A stretch of DNA of 64,000 nucleotides from Aristolochia californica (taxonomy: Eukaryota; Streptophyta; Magnoliopsida; Piperales; Aristolochiaceae), in contig JARWKL010000012.1 in assembly GCA_029961685.1 (NCBI GenBank), positions 17,221,227-17,285,226 on the forward strand, in the 5' to 3' direction. The position numbers were made by a program, and so were the translations under genes. The notes beneath the pieces are model-generated. The model saw only the letters and a list, made by a program, of their open reading frames with translations, was not told the origin of the DNA and searched no databases. Position 1 is the stretch's first letter, and the number at the start of each line of letters is the position of its first letter. This document shows positions 10,216-21,999 of this stretch, piece by piece.

Positions 10216-10798
10216 TGTTACAATGTGGGATCCACCATGAGGACGTGGGACACCAAGAAGAGTCCTCACCCAAACAAACACTAGTTGAGGAATTAAGACG
10301 CACAAGCTGAATTGAGTTAGAAGACTTGTAGATCAAGTGGGACCCACAAATATCTCGCGAGCTGAAAACCTTATCAAGATAAGCTGGAAGATCATGAGGG
10401 ACCCACAAGGATAAGGCCATAAGCTGGCCTCCTCCCTTATATTCACGTGAATGAAAAAAGAGTTCTAGTTCAACTCATATTAGTCTTCTAGGAGATTGGT
10501 TTGAATAGTCTTATCTTAGAGAGGTAGAGTTGGAATGTAATTAGAATTGAAAGGCTAATTGTATAATGACTCTACCTCTTCCTCTACTATAAATAGACGT
10601 GTTGTAATTCGGAATTAATCAAGTTACATATCTCCTTCTTGAGTTAATCTCTCTCTCTCTCTCTCTTTGCTTGGCGCCACCTCTCTTTTCTCTTTTATTT
10701 TTTCTTCTCTCTACCTGAGAGCTCTTCTTCCCTTTTCTTCTTTTTTCTTTCTACTTTCTCTTGCTCGGAATTATGGAAAAAGGATCCTAAATTCAACA
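10216..10798 (+). repeat. 3' LTR of the copia element
   Basis: This 583-bp LTR runs from TGTTACAATGTGGGATCC to CCTAAATTCAACA, with CTATAAATAGACGTG and a CT tract inside. It is the uninterrupted counterpart of the split 5' LTR and is followed by the ATAAT duplication. Confidence 0.9.
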
Positions 10799-10803
10799 AT
10801 AAT

Positions 10804-11739
10804 AGATGAAACAAGTAGAATCGAATTACAATTAAACTACCCATGCCCCTGTTACTCCTAAAGTCTAACTCTTAAAGATAAACCCTAGAGTAATTATACA
10901 ATTGAACATAAATATAAGACTAAAATAACTAAAACACCTTTTAACTGAGATATTTTAGAGAGACTTCCTTTTGTGACTCTCTTGTAAGCCTCTGCCATGT
11001 GAATTGTTGTTATGTCGGACTTCTTGCTATGAGAGACATGTAAGACTCTTCCATACCTGTTTTCAATCAAACAAATAAGAAAATAGGAGGAAGAGGTGCC
11101 ACAAAAAATTAGCATGTGGAGGTGGCACACATCTCAGTGAGCAAGGGGTGTGGGTTATGGGGAGAAATTTGGAAATTTACTAACTATTTGCATACAAAGA
11201 GCACTCAAGGGTAAATTTAGAATTCCAAAAGGCTGGTCAAAGAATGTTTAGAATTCCAAGAGGCTGGCCAAAGAAAGTCTTCCTTGACTCTTCTTTAGAA
11301 GATACCCAAACGTAGGTTATCAAATTGACAATTTCCTTAAACTTCTTCTCCATTTGTGTAATTATTCACTTGATGTATGTAATTAGAGAATCCTAATAGA
11401 AACTTGAGTCTCCCAAATCATGCAAAGAAAAAAAATATATAAAGATGGGTGTTGGTTGAAGGAAGAAAGCAGTCAAGTCTTTCTCAATTCTTTCTTGCCT
11501 TGCTCTTTCTCCTCTCCTCCATACTCGCCCCTAGCTTCTATCTCTCCCTTCTCTGTCGCTTTATCTACCTCTACTTGTCCCCTTGAGCACCCTACTCTCT
11601 TCCTCCAAATTCTTCATGCATCCCCAAATAATTCAAGAATAAAAGTTGCTCGTTCTATGATCTGACCAAAGGGCCCTCCATTCCAGTCAATGAAATCTTC
11701 AAACACTCTTGTTCTCATCAAAACCACATTAACTGGAGA
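10804..11739. other. unassigned sequence
   Basis: Short open frames at 10894-11130 (minus) and 11420-11665 (plus) lack motifs. The right side adjoins a gypsy pol fossil and may be its eroded gag or LTR. Confidence 0.35.
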
Positions 11740-12225
11740 AGGTACCCCTCAATGGTCTTTCAAGAAGCTTACCCTAGAAAAAATGGATAAATGGAGGAGC
11801 AAAGGTCTACCGTTGAGGCGGTTCCATGACCATTGGATTCCAATTCAACCCAATACCTCTCCTACTCACACTTGGCCTTACCACTACTCTCATGTCCAAA
11901 TATAAATTTAAAAATTGGTCAGGGAAATGCTACAAGAGGATATATATCATCAACCCAAGTAACTAACCTTACTCCTCCCTTGTATTATTGGTGAAGAAGC
12001 AAAAAGACGGATCTTGAAGGTTTTGTATGGACTATCAAACATTCAATGACATTACTGTACAAGATAAGTACACAATTCCAATTATTAAAAAATTACTTGA
12101 TGAATTGAGTGGTACCTAAATTTTTTTCAAACTAGATTTTGCTCAGGTAATTATCAAATTTGTGTAGCTGAAAGTGACATAGAGAAAACTACCTTTCCTA
12201 CCCACGATTATCGGTTCAAGAACAA
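11740..12225 (+). pseudogene. Ty3/gypsy gag-pol fossil (RT fragment)
   Basis: Out-of-frame pieces read SFKKLTLEKMDKWRSKGL (the linker before a gypsy CCHC box), WPYHYSHVQ, KLVREMLQE, then KQKDG and RFCMDYQTFNDITVQDKYT, IPIIKKLLDELSGT and ICVAESDIEKTTFPTH. The order matches the N-terminal half of gypsy RT. The CCHC box and protease are missing between the first two pieces, and stops and frameshifts are frequent. It has no visible LTRs and is much older than the gypsy at 13472-19651. Confidence 0.8.
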
Positions 12226-13378
<1,153 letters not shown>

Positions 13379-13471
13379 CTCGCTCTCCCTCTCGGCCTCC
13401 CGCTCTCTTGTCCCTCTTAGCCTCCCTCTCTTCTCCCTCTCGACCTCCCACTCTGTTACGGTCCCGAATCA

Positions 13472-14362
13472 TGGATCGAGTAACACGGCGTGGGATTTGT
13501 GAATCCAGCACTCAGAATTTACTCACTTCACGTCAAGGGTCTGTGTATGAGTATTTCTCCTTAACCAATGCTTGGCCAGGAGGAAAGATCCTCTTTTGAG
13601 GGTCCTACCGAGTTGTTGTGCTAGGTAGAAGACCCCACAACAATGCTGACCTTGCTAGAGCAAGGTGCTCTCTTTTTTTGGTCACGGCAAAGAGGGTTTG
13701 GCCCTCTTTGTTGCTGCTCTAGCTAAGAATGCAATCCTTCTTTCTTAAATAACTTGAAACACGAGTTTGGGATAGATTAATACCTCTTCTTTGATGCTAT
13801 GATCAGCTCCCACGTTGCACCAGGAATTGCTCAAGATTTGAGGATAAAAATCCTCACTTTGCTGCTTGGTAAGGGAGGAATTCGGCCTCTCTTGTTGCTG
13901 CTGCCAAGAAGGAGGATAGATCTCCTCTTTGGGCTCGGAAAAGGGGCAGGAAGCTCCTTTTCTTAATAGGGATGATGGTGGATGAATTTGGGTGAAGATG
14001 GATGGCAATGGAGGGTGAATGATAGGTTGAATTTTTGGAGTAAACCCTAAACTCGGGATCTAGAGGTGATCCCAACCTATTTAGACTAGGTTATTCTAAA
14101 ATCTCAAAGCTTACCTATTTCATTCATACCTATCCCTTAAATAGGGAGTTTTAGGGTTAGGGTTACAATAATTCCCCATAATGCCCTTACATAAAAAGTA
14201 ATTAGAAATAACTCATACTTAAAACAATATAAGAAATAAATCCTACTTAAAACAATATTAGAAATAAATCCTACTCAAAGAAATATAAGAATTAAATCCT
14301 ATTGAGTGAGTTGTTGTTGTCTTCTTCGTTGTGTGACTCGGTGTGCTATTGAGTCCACAACA
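13472..14362 (-). repeat. 3' LTR of the gypsy element
   Basis: In element orientation it starts TGTTGTGGACTCAATAGC and ends TTACTCGATCCA. The pol stop codon lies 64 bp inside it. Confidence 0.94.
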
Positions 14363-15405
14363 TCTGCCTCCCCATGGAGAAAGAGCTTGTCCTCAAGCTC
14401 AAAAGCTGGGTAGACTTGTTTGAAGATGTCCACACGTTCCCATGTTGCAGCGTCGGGGTCAGTGTCCGTCCACTGAACGAGAATCTCCCAATGATCATTG
14501 GTCAAGCGTGCACGTAACACCGCAGCTGGGTTAAGAATAACCTCGCCATGATCAACTGGTGGTAGGAATGGAGTGGATGTAGGCTGTGCTCCAGAATGCG
14601 GCTTCAAAAGAGAGACATGAAACACATCGTGAATTTTGGCGGTGTCCGGTAATTTGAGTTGATAGGCGACTGGTCCCACGCGTCGAAGAATGGGAAACGG
14701 CCCAAAAAATCGGGGTGAGAGCTTATGACGTGGAGGTCCCGCTAGAGACTGCTGACGGTAGGGCTGGAGCCGTAGCCACACATACTTTCCAACCTCAAAA
14801 GAGACCTCACGGTGGCCTCTGTCGTATACATCCTTCATCTGAGCTTGGGCACGTCGTAGCCGTTCTGTGATATTCTGTAGCAGTAGATCCCTGTTTATGA
14901 GTGCCTGATCAATCGTGTCCACGCGGGTGGACCCTGGGTTGTACGAGAGGAGGCGAGGTGGATCCCGACCATATATAACCCGAAAAGGAGTGGATTGCAA
15001 TGCAGAGTGGAACGAAGTGTTGTAACAATATTCGGCCCACGGAAGCCATTGAACCCATTGTCGCGGATGATCCCCCACGAAGCACCGTAGATACATCTCG
15101 ATGGTGCGGTTCACCACCTCAGTCTGCCCGTCTGTCTGTGGATGATAGGCGGAGGAGAACTTCAATTTCGTCCCACTCAAGCGAAACTGTTCCCGCCAAA
15201 AGGTGCTCGTGAAAACTGCATCTCTGTCACTCACAATGGATTCTGGAATGCCATGTAAGCGGACTATCTGCTCCAGGAAAGTCTGAGCAACCCGTGTTGC
15301 TGTATACGGATGAGCCATCGGTATAAAATGCCCGTACTTGGAGAATCGATCAACCACTACGAAAAGTACGGATTTGCCGGCTGAAAGGGTAGGCCTTCCA
15401 CACAA
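14299..15405 (-). pseudogene. gypsy integrase core and chromodomain-like tail
   Basis: The 368-residue frame opens with the integrase catalytic core: VLFVVVDRFSKYGHFIPM (first Asp), VSDRDAVFTSTFW (second Asp), and AYHPQTDGQTEVVNRTIE (catalytic Glu). GPFPILRRVGPVAYQLKLP and HDVFHVSLLKPH of the GPY/F module follow. The tail HWEILVQWTDTDPDAATWE is chromodomain-like, a module that in chromoviruses directs insertion toward particular chromatin. The frame should join the upstream pol frame, but a TAG in place of a Trp codon and two one-base losses between about 15385 and 15440 separate them. The last 21 or so codons lie in the LTR. Confidence 0.9.
14363..14379 (-). promoter_or_regulatory. polypurine tract of the gypsy element
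   Basis: On the minus strand CTCCATGGGGAGGCAGA abuts the 3' LTR. The tract lies inside the pol reading frame. Confidence 0.75.
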
Positions 15406-18148
15406 TCCATTGAAATGTCGGCCTAAACCTGCGCTGGAAGGGCAGAGGCTGGAGAAGACCGGCTGGACTCAAGTGCTCGGCTTTGTTACGCTGGCATACC
15501 TGACAGTCGCCAACATAAGTCGCAATAGAGGCTTTCATGGCTTGCCAGTAAAAATCAGCTCGAATTCTGTGCAAGGTCTTCTGGATCCCCTCGTGTGTAC
15601 TGTCGTGGTAGGCTGAGAGAATAGCTGGAATCAACTCGGACTCAGGTGGAAGGAAAATTCGATGCTTATAATAAATAAGTGAATCCTGGATGGACCACTT
15701 CACATTCATTGTCCCTTCTGAGATCTGCTGATGTAGTTCCTGTAGTGCAGGGTGAGTAGCATGTGCTTCTCGCACCAAGTCCATAATGAGAAATCTCGGC
15801 TGGCTGATAGAATAGACCGACTGCTGATCTTCAAAACACCGTGACAAGGCATCTGTATCCTTATTTAATCTCCCCGCACGATACTCCACCGAGAAGTCAA
15901 ACCCCAACAACTTACTGATCCAGTGCTGTTGTGGCGACGTCGTCAAACGCTGTTCTAGTAAGAATTTAAGGCTGTAGTGATCTGTGCGTATGAGAAAAGC
16001 CCGGCCCCAAAGATAAGGCCTCCAATGTTGGACCGCTTTGGCCAACCCAATCAATTCGCGCTCATAGGCTGCCAATTTGTGATGGCGGACTGCCAACTGT
16101 CTGCTAAAATAAGCAATAGGATGGCCCAACTGCTGTAAAACGGCCCCCATGCCCACGCCCGAAGCGTCGCACTCTACCACGAACAATTCGTCGAAGTTGG
16201 GAAGTTGTAATACTGGCGCGGATGCGAGGGCAGCTTTGAGTGCCACAAATGACGTGGTGGCCCCCTCATTCCAAATAAAGGAATTTTTCTTGAGTAAACT
16301 CGTCAATGGTGCTGCCACTGGCCCATAGTTCTGAATAAATTTACGGTAGTAGCCCGCAAGACCCAGAAAACCCCGTAATGCAGAACACGACTGTGGTTGC
16401 GGCCACTCGTGAATAGCTCGGATCTTCTCGGGATCCACCGTAACCCCCTCATGTGAGATAATGTGTCCCAGATATCCCACATGTGAAGCCGCAAAAGAAC
16501 ACTTGGAGTGTTTCAAATAGAGCTGATGTGCTCTTAACAAGTCGAAAACAATCCTCAAGTGTGCCAAGTGCTCCTCAACCGACTTGCTATATATCAAAAT
16601 ATCATCGAAAAATACAAGAACAAATTTTCGAAGATAGGGGCTAAATACCTCGTTCATCAAAGCTTGAAAAGTGGAGGGTGCATTGGATAACCCGAACGGC
16701 ATGACGACGAACTCAAAGTGGCCATGGTGTGTGCGGAACGCCGTCTTCTCGATATCAGAGGGGTGCATCCGGACCTGATGGTATCCCGAACGGAGGTCGA
16801 GTTTAGTGAATAACCACGACCCATGTAACTCATCCAGAAGCTCATCCACTACCGGAATCGGGAACTTGTCTTTTACTGTCTGCATGTTCAACTCCCGATA
16901 ATCCACGCAGAACCTCCATGTCCCATCATGTTTCTTCACAAGTAAGACGGGTGAAGAGAACGGGGAGTGGCTGGGACGAATAAGACCTTGTTTCAACATC
17001 TCATGGCACTGACGCTCTATCTCGTCCTTCTGAAGGTGTGGGTAACTGTATGGTCGCACGACCACTACCTCAGAACCTGGTTTCAGACAGATCATGTGGT
17101 CACAGTGCCTCATGGGAGGCAATCCCGAAGGCTCCTGGAAGAGGTCATAGAACTCCTCAACCAGACCATCACTAGTACTGTCAGGCTGATCCTGTGTCTG
17201 CAAAGTGTGTATGCGGTGGGCCCTGTCCACCTGACAGCCCTGTAAGAGCACCCGACTTCCGGCCAAATCAAAGCTCATGGTTAAAGCCGAAAAGTCCCAC
17301 AGAATGGGCCCCAATGTTTGTAACCATTTAATGCCTAAAACCATATCAAATCCCGCTAGGGGAATAACAAAAAATTCCGCATTAAATGAAGTAAATCCAA
17401 TGGAAAAAGTTACCGCCTTACTAATCCCATAGCTAGGGACCTTCTCGCCATTGGCCACTGAGACGGTGGCTGTCGGATGAGTGTGTATCAGGAGCTGGAG
17501 ATGCTGTGCGGCTGTCAAACTCAGAAAATTGTGTGTACTCCCCGAGTCGACTAGTCTCACCAGTTCTCGGTCAATGACATGAGCTCGGACTTGCATTGTA
17601 GTAGGCGATTTCTGCCCAGTAATAGCATGCAAGGATATCTCTGGTGGTTCCTCCTCGATAATATCCTCTGGTTCCTCTGGATCCTCGGAATCCTCCATCT
17701 CGAGCCAAAATAATCGTTTACATTGGTGTCCGACCCGATACTGCTCATCGCAGTTATAACAGAGATTTTTGGACCGCCTTTCTGCCATCTCCGCACTCGT
17801 CAATTTTTTTATAAAGCTCGGTAAGGAATTACCAGGGCGGGGATCGGCTACCCGAGTCGTAGTCGAAGTGTGTCTGGATGGTGCTGCTGTAGATGTTCCC
17901 TGAGATGAATTATAGCGGCGCCCTTGCCACGTGGAGGAAGTGTTCCTCTCACTCGACCAACCCGGCTTACGTTGCTGCAACTGTTGTCGTTGTTCCATTG
18001 CTCGGGCCATATTCATGGCATGAGCTAGATCCGTGGGCATAAGGAGTTCTACCTCTAGCCGTAAATACTCATTGAGACCTGCTGTGAATAAGGAGACCTG
18101 CTGTGAATAAGGAGACCTGCTGGTCAACCAATACCCTCTCTCCAGCAC
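15406..18148 (-). pseudogene. gypsy gag-pol: nucleocapsid, protease, RT, RNase H, integrase zinc domain
   Basis: A long minus-strand frame of 932 codons (15350-18148) carries, in order: an atypical zinc knuckle at residues 130-143 (CYNCDEQYRVGHQC), protease LVDSGSTHNFL (Asp 201), and RT from about 360 with WRFCVDYRELN, LFTKLDLRSGYHQVRM, FVVMPFGLSNAPSTFQ and the active site VFFDDILIY (Asp 515 and 516). RNase H (FVVECDASGVGMGAVL, AYERELIGL) and the integrase HHCC module (HEGIQKTLHRIRADFYW, CQVCQ) follow. Past about 15440 it runs out of the pol frame. The catalytic residues of RT look intact. Translation as one polyprotein is blocked upstream by the gag frameshift and downstream by the integrase lesions. 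Confidence 0.92.
18074..18111. repeat. 19-bp tandem duplication inside gypsy gag
   Basis: GAGACCTGCTGTGAATAAG occurs twice in a row (18074-18092 and 18093-18111), and 10 bp of a third start follow. Nineteen is not a multiple of three, so the duplication shifts gag. The residues QQVSLFTAGL appear in both overlapping frames as a result. Confidence 0.92.
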
Positions 18149-18757
18149 GAGCCAACTTTTCCTGGAAGAGTTTTTGATAGTGTTCCACTGAACCCGTTTG
18201 TCTCAATAAGACTAACTCTCCCAAGGGGTTGCTGTTGGCGGGAGGCCCAAATCTAACTGTGCATAGATTTTTAAATTCTCCCCAAGTCATTCCCGGTCTC
18301 TCTTTCTCTACTTGAGTCACCCATAACATGGCTTCATCTGTCATATGGAAAGAGGCTAGTTGCACCTTATCCCATTCAGTAGTCCCTTGGTTCAAAAAAA
18401 AAATTTCACATCTATGCAACCAAATTACGGGATCCACAGAACCATTGAAAGAGGGAAACTCTAACTTGGTGTACCTTGGGATTGTGCCTCCATGCTGAGG
18501 TGCTTGGACAGCAGTACGCCCAGGCCACTGCTCCCCTCTTCTGTGATATGGTTGAGCAACCTCTCTCACCTCTGGACTCTGATGTCTCACTGTCCTCAAC
18601 TCCTGTAGCATGCTAATGATTCGACTCATCTCTTCTTCCAAACCACAAACCTTTCCCAACACTGGTTGTGCTGTTTCAAGGCTATCTTCTATCTTTTGTA
18701 TCCTGATTTGGATTTCTTCATTGCTGATATTATCCCCCATGTTACCCTGCTCTGATA
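18112..18757 (-). pseudogene. gypsy gag N-terminal part
   Basis: The frame runs from within the 5' LTR (a first ATG at 18800) across the LTR end. The more likely starts are the ATG formed at the LTR/PBS junction (18762, MVSEQGN) or MGDN a little further on. It contains a coiled-coil-like stretch and the retrotrans_gag core (LEFPSFNGSVDPVIWLHRCE, MLWVTQVEKERPGMTW, EFKNLCTVRFGPP). Gag forms the particle shell. The 19-bp duplication ends the frame about 20 residues later. Confidence 0.87.
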
Positions 18758-18760
18758 CCA
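18741..18760 (-). promoter_or_regulatory. primer-binding site of the gypsy element
   Basis: On the minus strand TGGTATCAGAGC, complementary to the 3' end of initiator-Met tRNA, directly follows the 5' LTR. An ATG is created across the junction. Confidence 0.92.
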
Positions 18761-19651
18761 TGGATCGAGTAACACGGCGTGTGATTTGTGAATCCAGCAC
18801 TCAGAATTTACTCACTTCACGTCAAGGGTCTGTGTATGAGTATTTCTCCTTAACCAATGCTTGGCCAGGAGGAAAGATCCTCTTTTGAGGGTCCTACCGA
18901 GTTGTTGTGCTAGGTAGAAGACCCCACAACAATGCTGACCTTGCTAGAGCAAGGTGCTCTCTTTTTTTGGTCACGGCAAAGAGGGTTTGGCCCTCTTTGT
19001 TGCTGCTCTAGCTAAGAATGCAATCCTTCTTTCTTAAATAACTTGAAACACGAGTTTGGGATAGATTAATACCTCTTCTTTGATGCTATGATCAGCTCCC
19101 ACGTTGCACCAGGAATTGCTCAAGATTTGAGGATAAAAATCCTCACTTTGCTGCTTGGTAAGGGAGGAATTCGGCCTCTCTTGTTGCTGCTGCCAAGAAG
19201 GAGGATAGATCTCCTCTTTGGGCTCGGAAAAGGGGCAGGAAGCTCCTTTTCTTAATAGGGATGATGGTGGATGAATTTGGGTGAAGATGGATGGCAATGG
19301 AAGGTGAATGATAGGTTGGATTTTTGGAGTAAACCCTAAACTCGGGATCAAGAGGTGATCCCAACCTATTTAGACTAGGTTATTCTAAAATCTCAAAGCT
19401 TACCTATTTCATTCATACCTATCCCTTAAATAGGGAGTTTTAGGGTTAGGGTTACAATAATTCCCCATAATGCCCTTACATAAAAAGTAATTAGAAATAA
19501 CTCATACTTAAAACAATATAAGAAATAAATCCTACTTAAAACAATATTAGAAATAAATCCTACTCAAAGAAATATAAGAATTAAATCCTATTGAGTGAGT
19601 TGTTGTTGTCTTCTTCGTTGTGTGACTCGGTGTGCAATTGAGTCCACAACA
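18761..19651 (-). repeat. 5' LTR of the gypsy element
   Basis: It has the same length as the 3' LTR. Differences seen by eye are near 18782, two near 19302-19319, one near 19350 and one near 19636. Confidence 0.94.
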
Positions 19652-19932
19652 CACTCCCTTCTCCATGTCCCTGTTCTCTTTTCCCCTAAAAGACCTCCCG
19701 ATTTCGTTCAATTTTTCACATTTCGACGTCGATTTCTTCGATTCTACTTTGATTTACTTTGATTTCCCCATTCGGCTTCGATTTCCCCATTGGGCTTCAA
19801 TTTTTCCCAAATTTCATAAGGTAAGCCTAAACCTTAATTGTTTTTTCAATTAATATAGTGTTGTATTTTATTTAATTTTAATTTATGTGTGCGTAATTTG
19901 TATTGATTGTTTAATTACTGCATAATTTTGAG
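19652..19932. other. unassigned flank of the gypsy element
   Basis: This pyrimidine-rich stretch has GATTTCNNCGATTC-type words. No gene is seen. Confidence 0.4.
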
Positions 19933-20262
19933 ATTTAGGGTTAGGGTTTATGGTATTTACGGTTCAATTTCATCTTTATAGGGTGTAATTTTGGTTTAGG
20001 GTATTTAGGGTATGGTTCAGGGTAGTTAAGGGTTTAGGATTTATGTTTTTATTTTTATTTTTTTAGGGTTCTCGGTTAGGGTTTGGAGTTTGGGGTGATA
20101 GGGTTTGGCGATTTTAGGGTTTTTAAGGTTTAGGGTTTAGGGTTTAGGTTCTGGTTCCATGGTTCAAGGTTACTAGGAGTTAGGTTTAGGGTTTTTGTGG
20201 CTTTAGGGTTCAGAGGCTTAGAGTTTGGGGTGATAGGGTTTAGGGTTTAGGGTTTAGTCTTG
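19933..20262. repeat. degenerate interstitial telomere-like repeats
   Basis: Many copies of the plant telomere word TTTAGGG and close variants occur, for example GGGTTTAGGGTTTAGGGTTT near 20238-20258 and around 20125-20150. Unrelated T- and G-rich sequence separates them. The array is short and decayed, so this is not a chromosome end. Confidence 0.8.
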
Positions 20263-20639
20263 TTCAAATAAGGTTGAGTCGCCTACATGGGCATCCATTA
20301 GCCAATGAAACCCAACCCCCATCACTAACGAGGTACTGTTGATAGTGATTGTGAAGTCGTATGGGGCTCTACCAAGGGTTTTTGCTGAATTTGGACTTGA
20401 TGAGTGTGTTTTTGCATTGTTTAGGGCATCTGCAATGGAGTTAGTTTGATTAATTTTGAAATGTTATAGAATGTTGTTGAATAATTTTGAAGTGCTATGG
20501 AATGATCTTGCCTTGTGGTGAGGAGATTCGAGTGTTATAAATATCCACCACAAGGTATTTTTTTTAGTGGTTTGTGTTTCTATGTGTCCTTAGTTACTAT
20601 GACAGGTAAAAGTTGACTGATAAAGTTTTTTCCATGAGG
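20263..20639. other. unassigned, likely part of the PIF/Harbinger element
   Basis: No motif was seen. It lies just upstream of the Myb/SANT-like frame. Terminal inverted repeats could not be located by eye. Confidence 0.35.
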
Positions 20640-21612
20640 ACCATCTTGGATTTAGATTATGAACGGTTGGAAGAAGACAAAAAACTGCTCAATCATATGA
20701 CATTTGGACCTTCGAAGACAGCAAAATGCTCGATTTTTTGGTCGAGCAGGTCAATATAGGGAACAAGTTACCCAATAGAGTTTGGAAGCATGAGGTATAG
20801 ATGGACTGTGTCAATAAGTTCAATGAAGATGCAGTCAATAAAAAAATTGTTGAGTAACTCAAGAATTGAACAAGATCATGGAAGAAAATTTACCAAACAA
20901 TGACAAGTTGTCTCAAGACTAGTGGGTTCGGTGGCAACCACACAACGAGTTAATGCATGCCATTTTTTATGGCAAGACTACATAAAGGTCAGTAAATCAT
21001 GGTGTACTGCAAAACATTTTGTATGTTTTCCGCATTACTAAAACTCTTATTCCAAGACGGCTAAAATATGTTTTATTCTTGTAGGAGCATAGAGATACTG
21101 AGAAGTATAGGCGTGAAGGCTGCTCGCTTTACGACAAATTAGCTTTGGTAGAGGGAAACTCAATAGCCATGGGCACTACAAGTATAACTCTTGTAGATTT
21201 GGGCAATGAACTCCTCTGTGAGCCAAAACATGCACCGATGGACGAGCTCGAGGATGTTGATGTAGTTAGGGATACTCCATCGCCATTCTTTAGTGGGAAT
21301 GAGTCGACAGTTGAACAGTCTCGAAGAAGTACCATGTAACCTTCAAGTCGTCGTAGAAAGAGAACCGAAATGTCCACTGATGACACTCGTAGATTCATTG
21401 ATGCAATGAAGGAAACCACTTAGGTATTGAAGGATGTCATCAAGCCTACAGAGGATTGGATCGAACCCCTCATGGAAATCCCGAACCATCTGATAGAGTT
21501 GAAGTTTTGCGCTCCTGTATGGTTGGATACACCAAGTAAGAAGTCCATGTTTACAAAGTTGACAATGGAAGAGCGGCTCAAGTGGCTTGAATTTTGTGCA
21601 ACAAAAATGTAG
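20640..21612 (+). pseudogene. PIF/Harbinger ORF1, Myb/SANT-like protein
   Basis: Broken frames give MLDFLVEQVNIGNKLPNRVW, FNEDAVNKKIVE and SWKKIYQTMTSCLKTSGFGW, the helix pattern of the Myb/SANT-like domain found in plant PIF ORF1 proteins. HRDTEKYRREGCSLYDKLAL follows, and then a C-terminal helical part with KLTMEERLKWLEFC. The domain would bind the element ends and recruit transposase. Several in-frame stops (near 20800, 20855 and 21420) leave only pieces of 60-65 codons. Confidence 0.75.
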
Positions 21613-21999
21613 TAATGAGTCTTAAGTACACTATCTTCTTTGGGATGATTGTATTGAATCTTAATGATGATCTTTGAATTATGACATTGCAAGACTTATC
21701 ATTGATTGATTATGAATGTCATTATGGTTAGGATTTGTATTTTATATGATTGTTGTGTTATTATTGTGTGGATGAATATGGTGGATGAGTATGAATGTGG
21801 ACAATTGAATGGATATGGTTGTGTAGGGTTGTGATTGAAGGTATGATGTGTGAGTGAAGGTAGGAATGTGGGAATGTGGACGAATATGGTTTTGTAGAGG
21901 TGTGATTGAAAATACGTTATGATTGAAGATAGATGTGTGTTTGTGTTTATGACTTTTAGGAAGAAACATGACTTTTAGGCGACTGAATTTGCAAATTTT

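Larger units (their letters stand above)
3506..10798 (+). mobile_element. Ty1/copia LTR retrotransposon, RT-deleted, with a nested element in its 5' LTR
   Basis: The element runs from TGTTATAATGTGAGACC to GGATCCTAAATTCAACA. It is flanked by a perfect 5-bp target-site duplication, ATAAT, at 3501-3505 and 10799-10803. Gag, protease, integrase and RNase H come in copia order on the plus strand. Removing the nested insertion leaves about 4.7 kb. Reverse transcriptase is missing and stops and frameshifts interrupt the rest, so it could move only with proteins from elsewhere. Its LTRs end in CAACA, and a TGGTATCAG primer-binding site follows the 5' LTR. Confidence 0.9.
13472..19651 (-). mobile_element. 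Ty3/gypsy chromovirus-like LTR retrotransposon, 6.18 kb
   Basis: Two 891-bp LTRs begin TGGATCGAG and end CCACAACA on the plus strand. They enclose gag, protease, RT, RNase H, integrase and a chromodomain-like C-terminus, all on the minus strand. About five LTR differences were counted by eye, so the insertion is recent. Even so, gag carries a frameshifting 19-bp duplication and the integrase region has a stop and two frame changes. The flanking pentamers AATCA and CACTC do not match. The CYNCDEQYRVGHQC knuckle and ATWE chromodomain suggest a Reina-like chromovirus; that lineage call is an inference. Confidence 0.93.
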
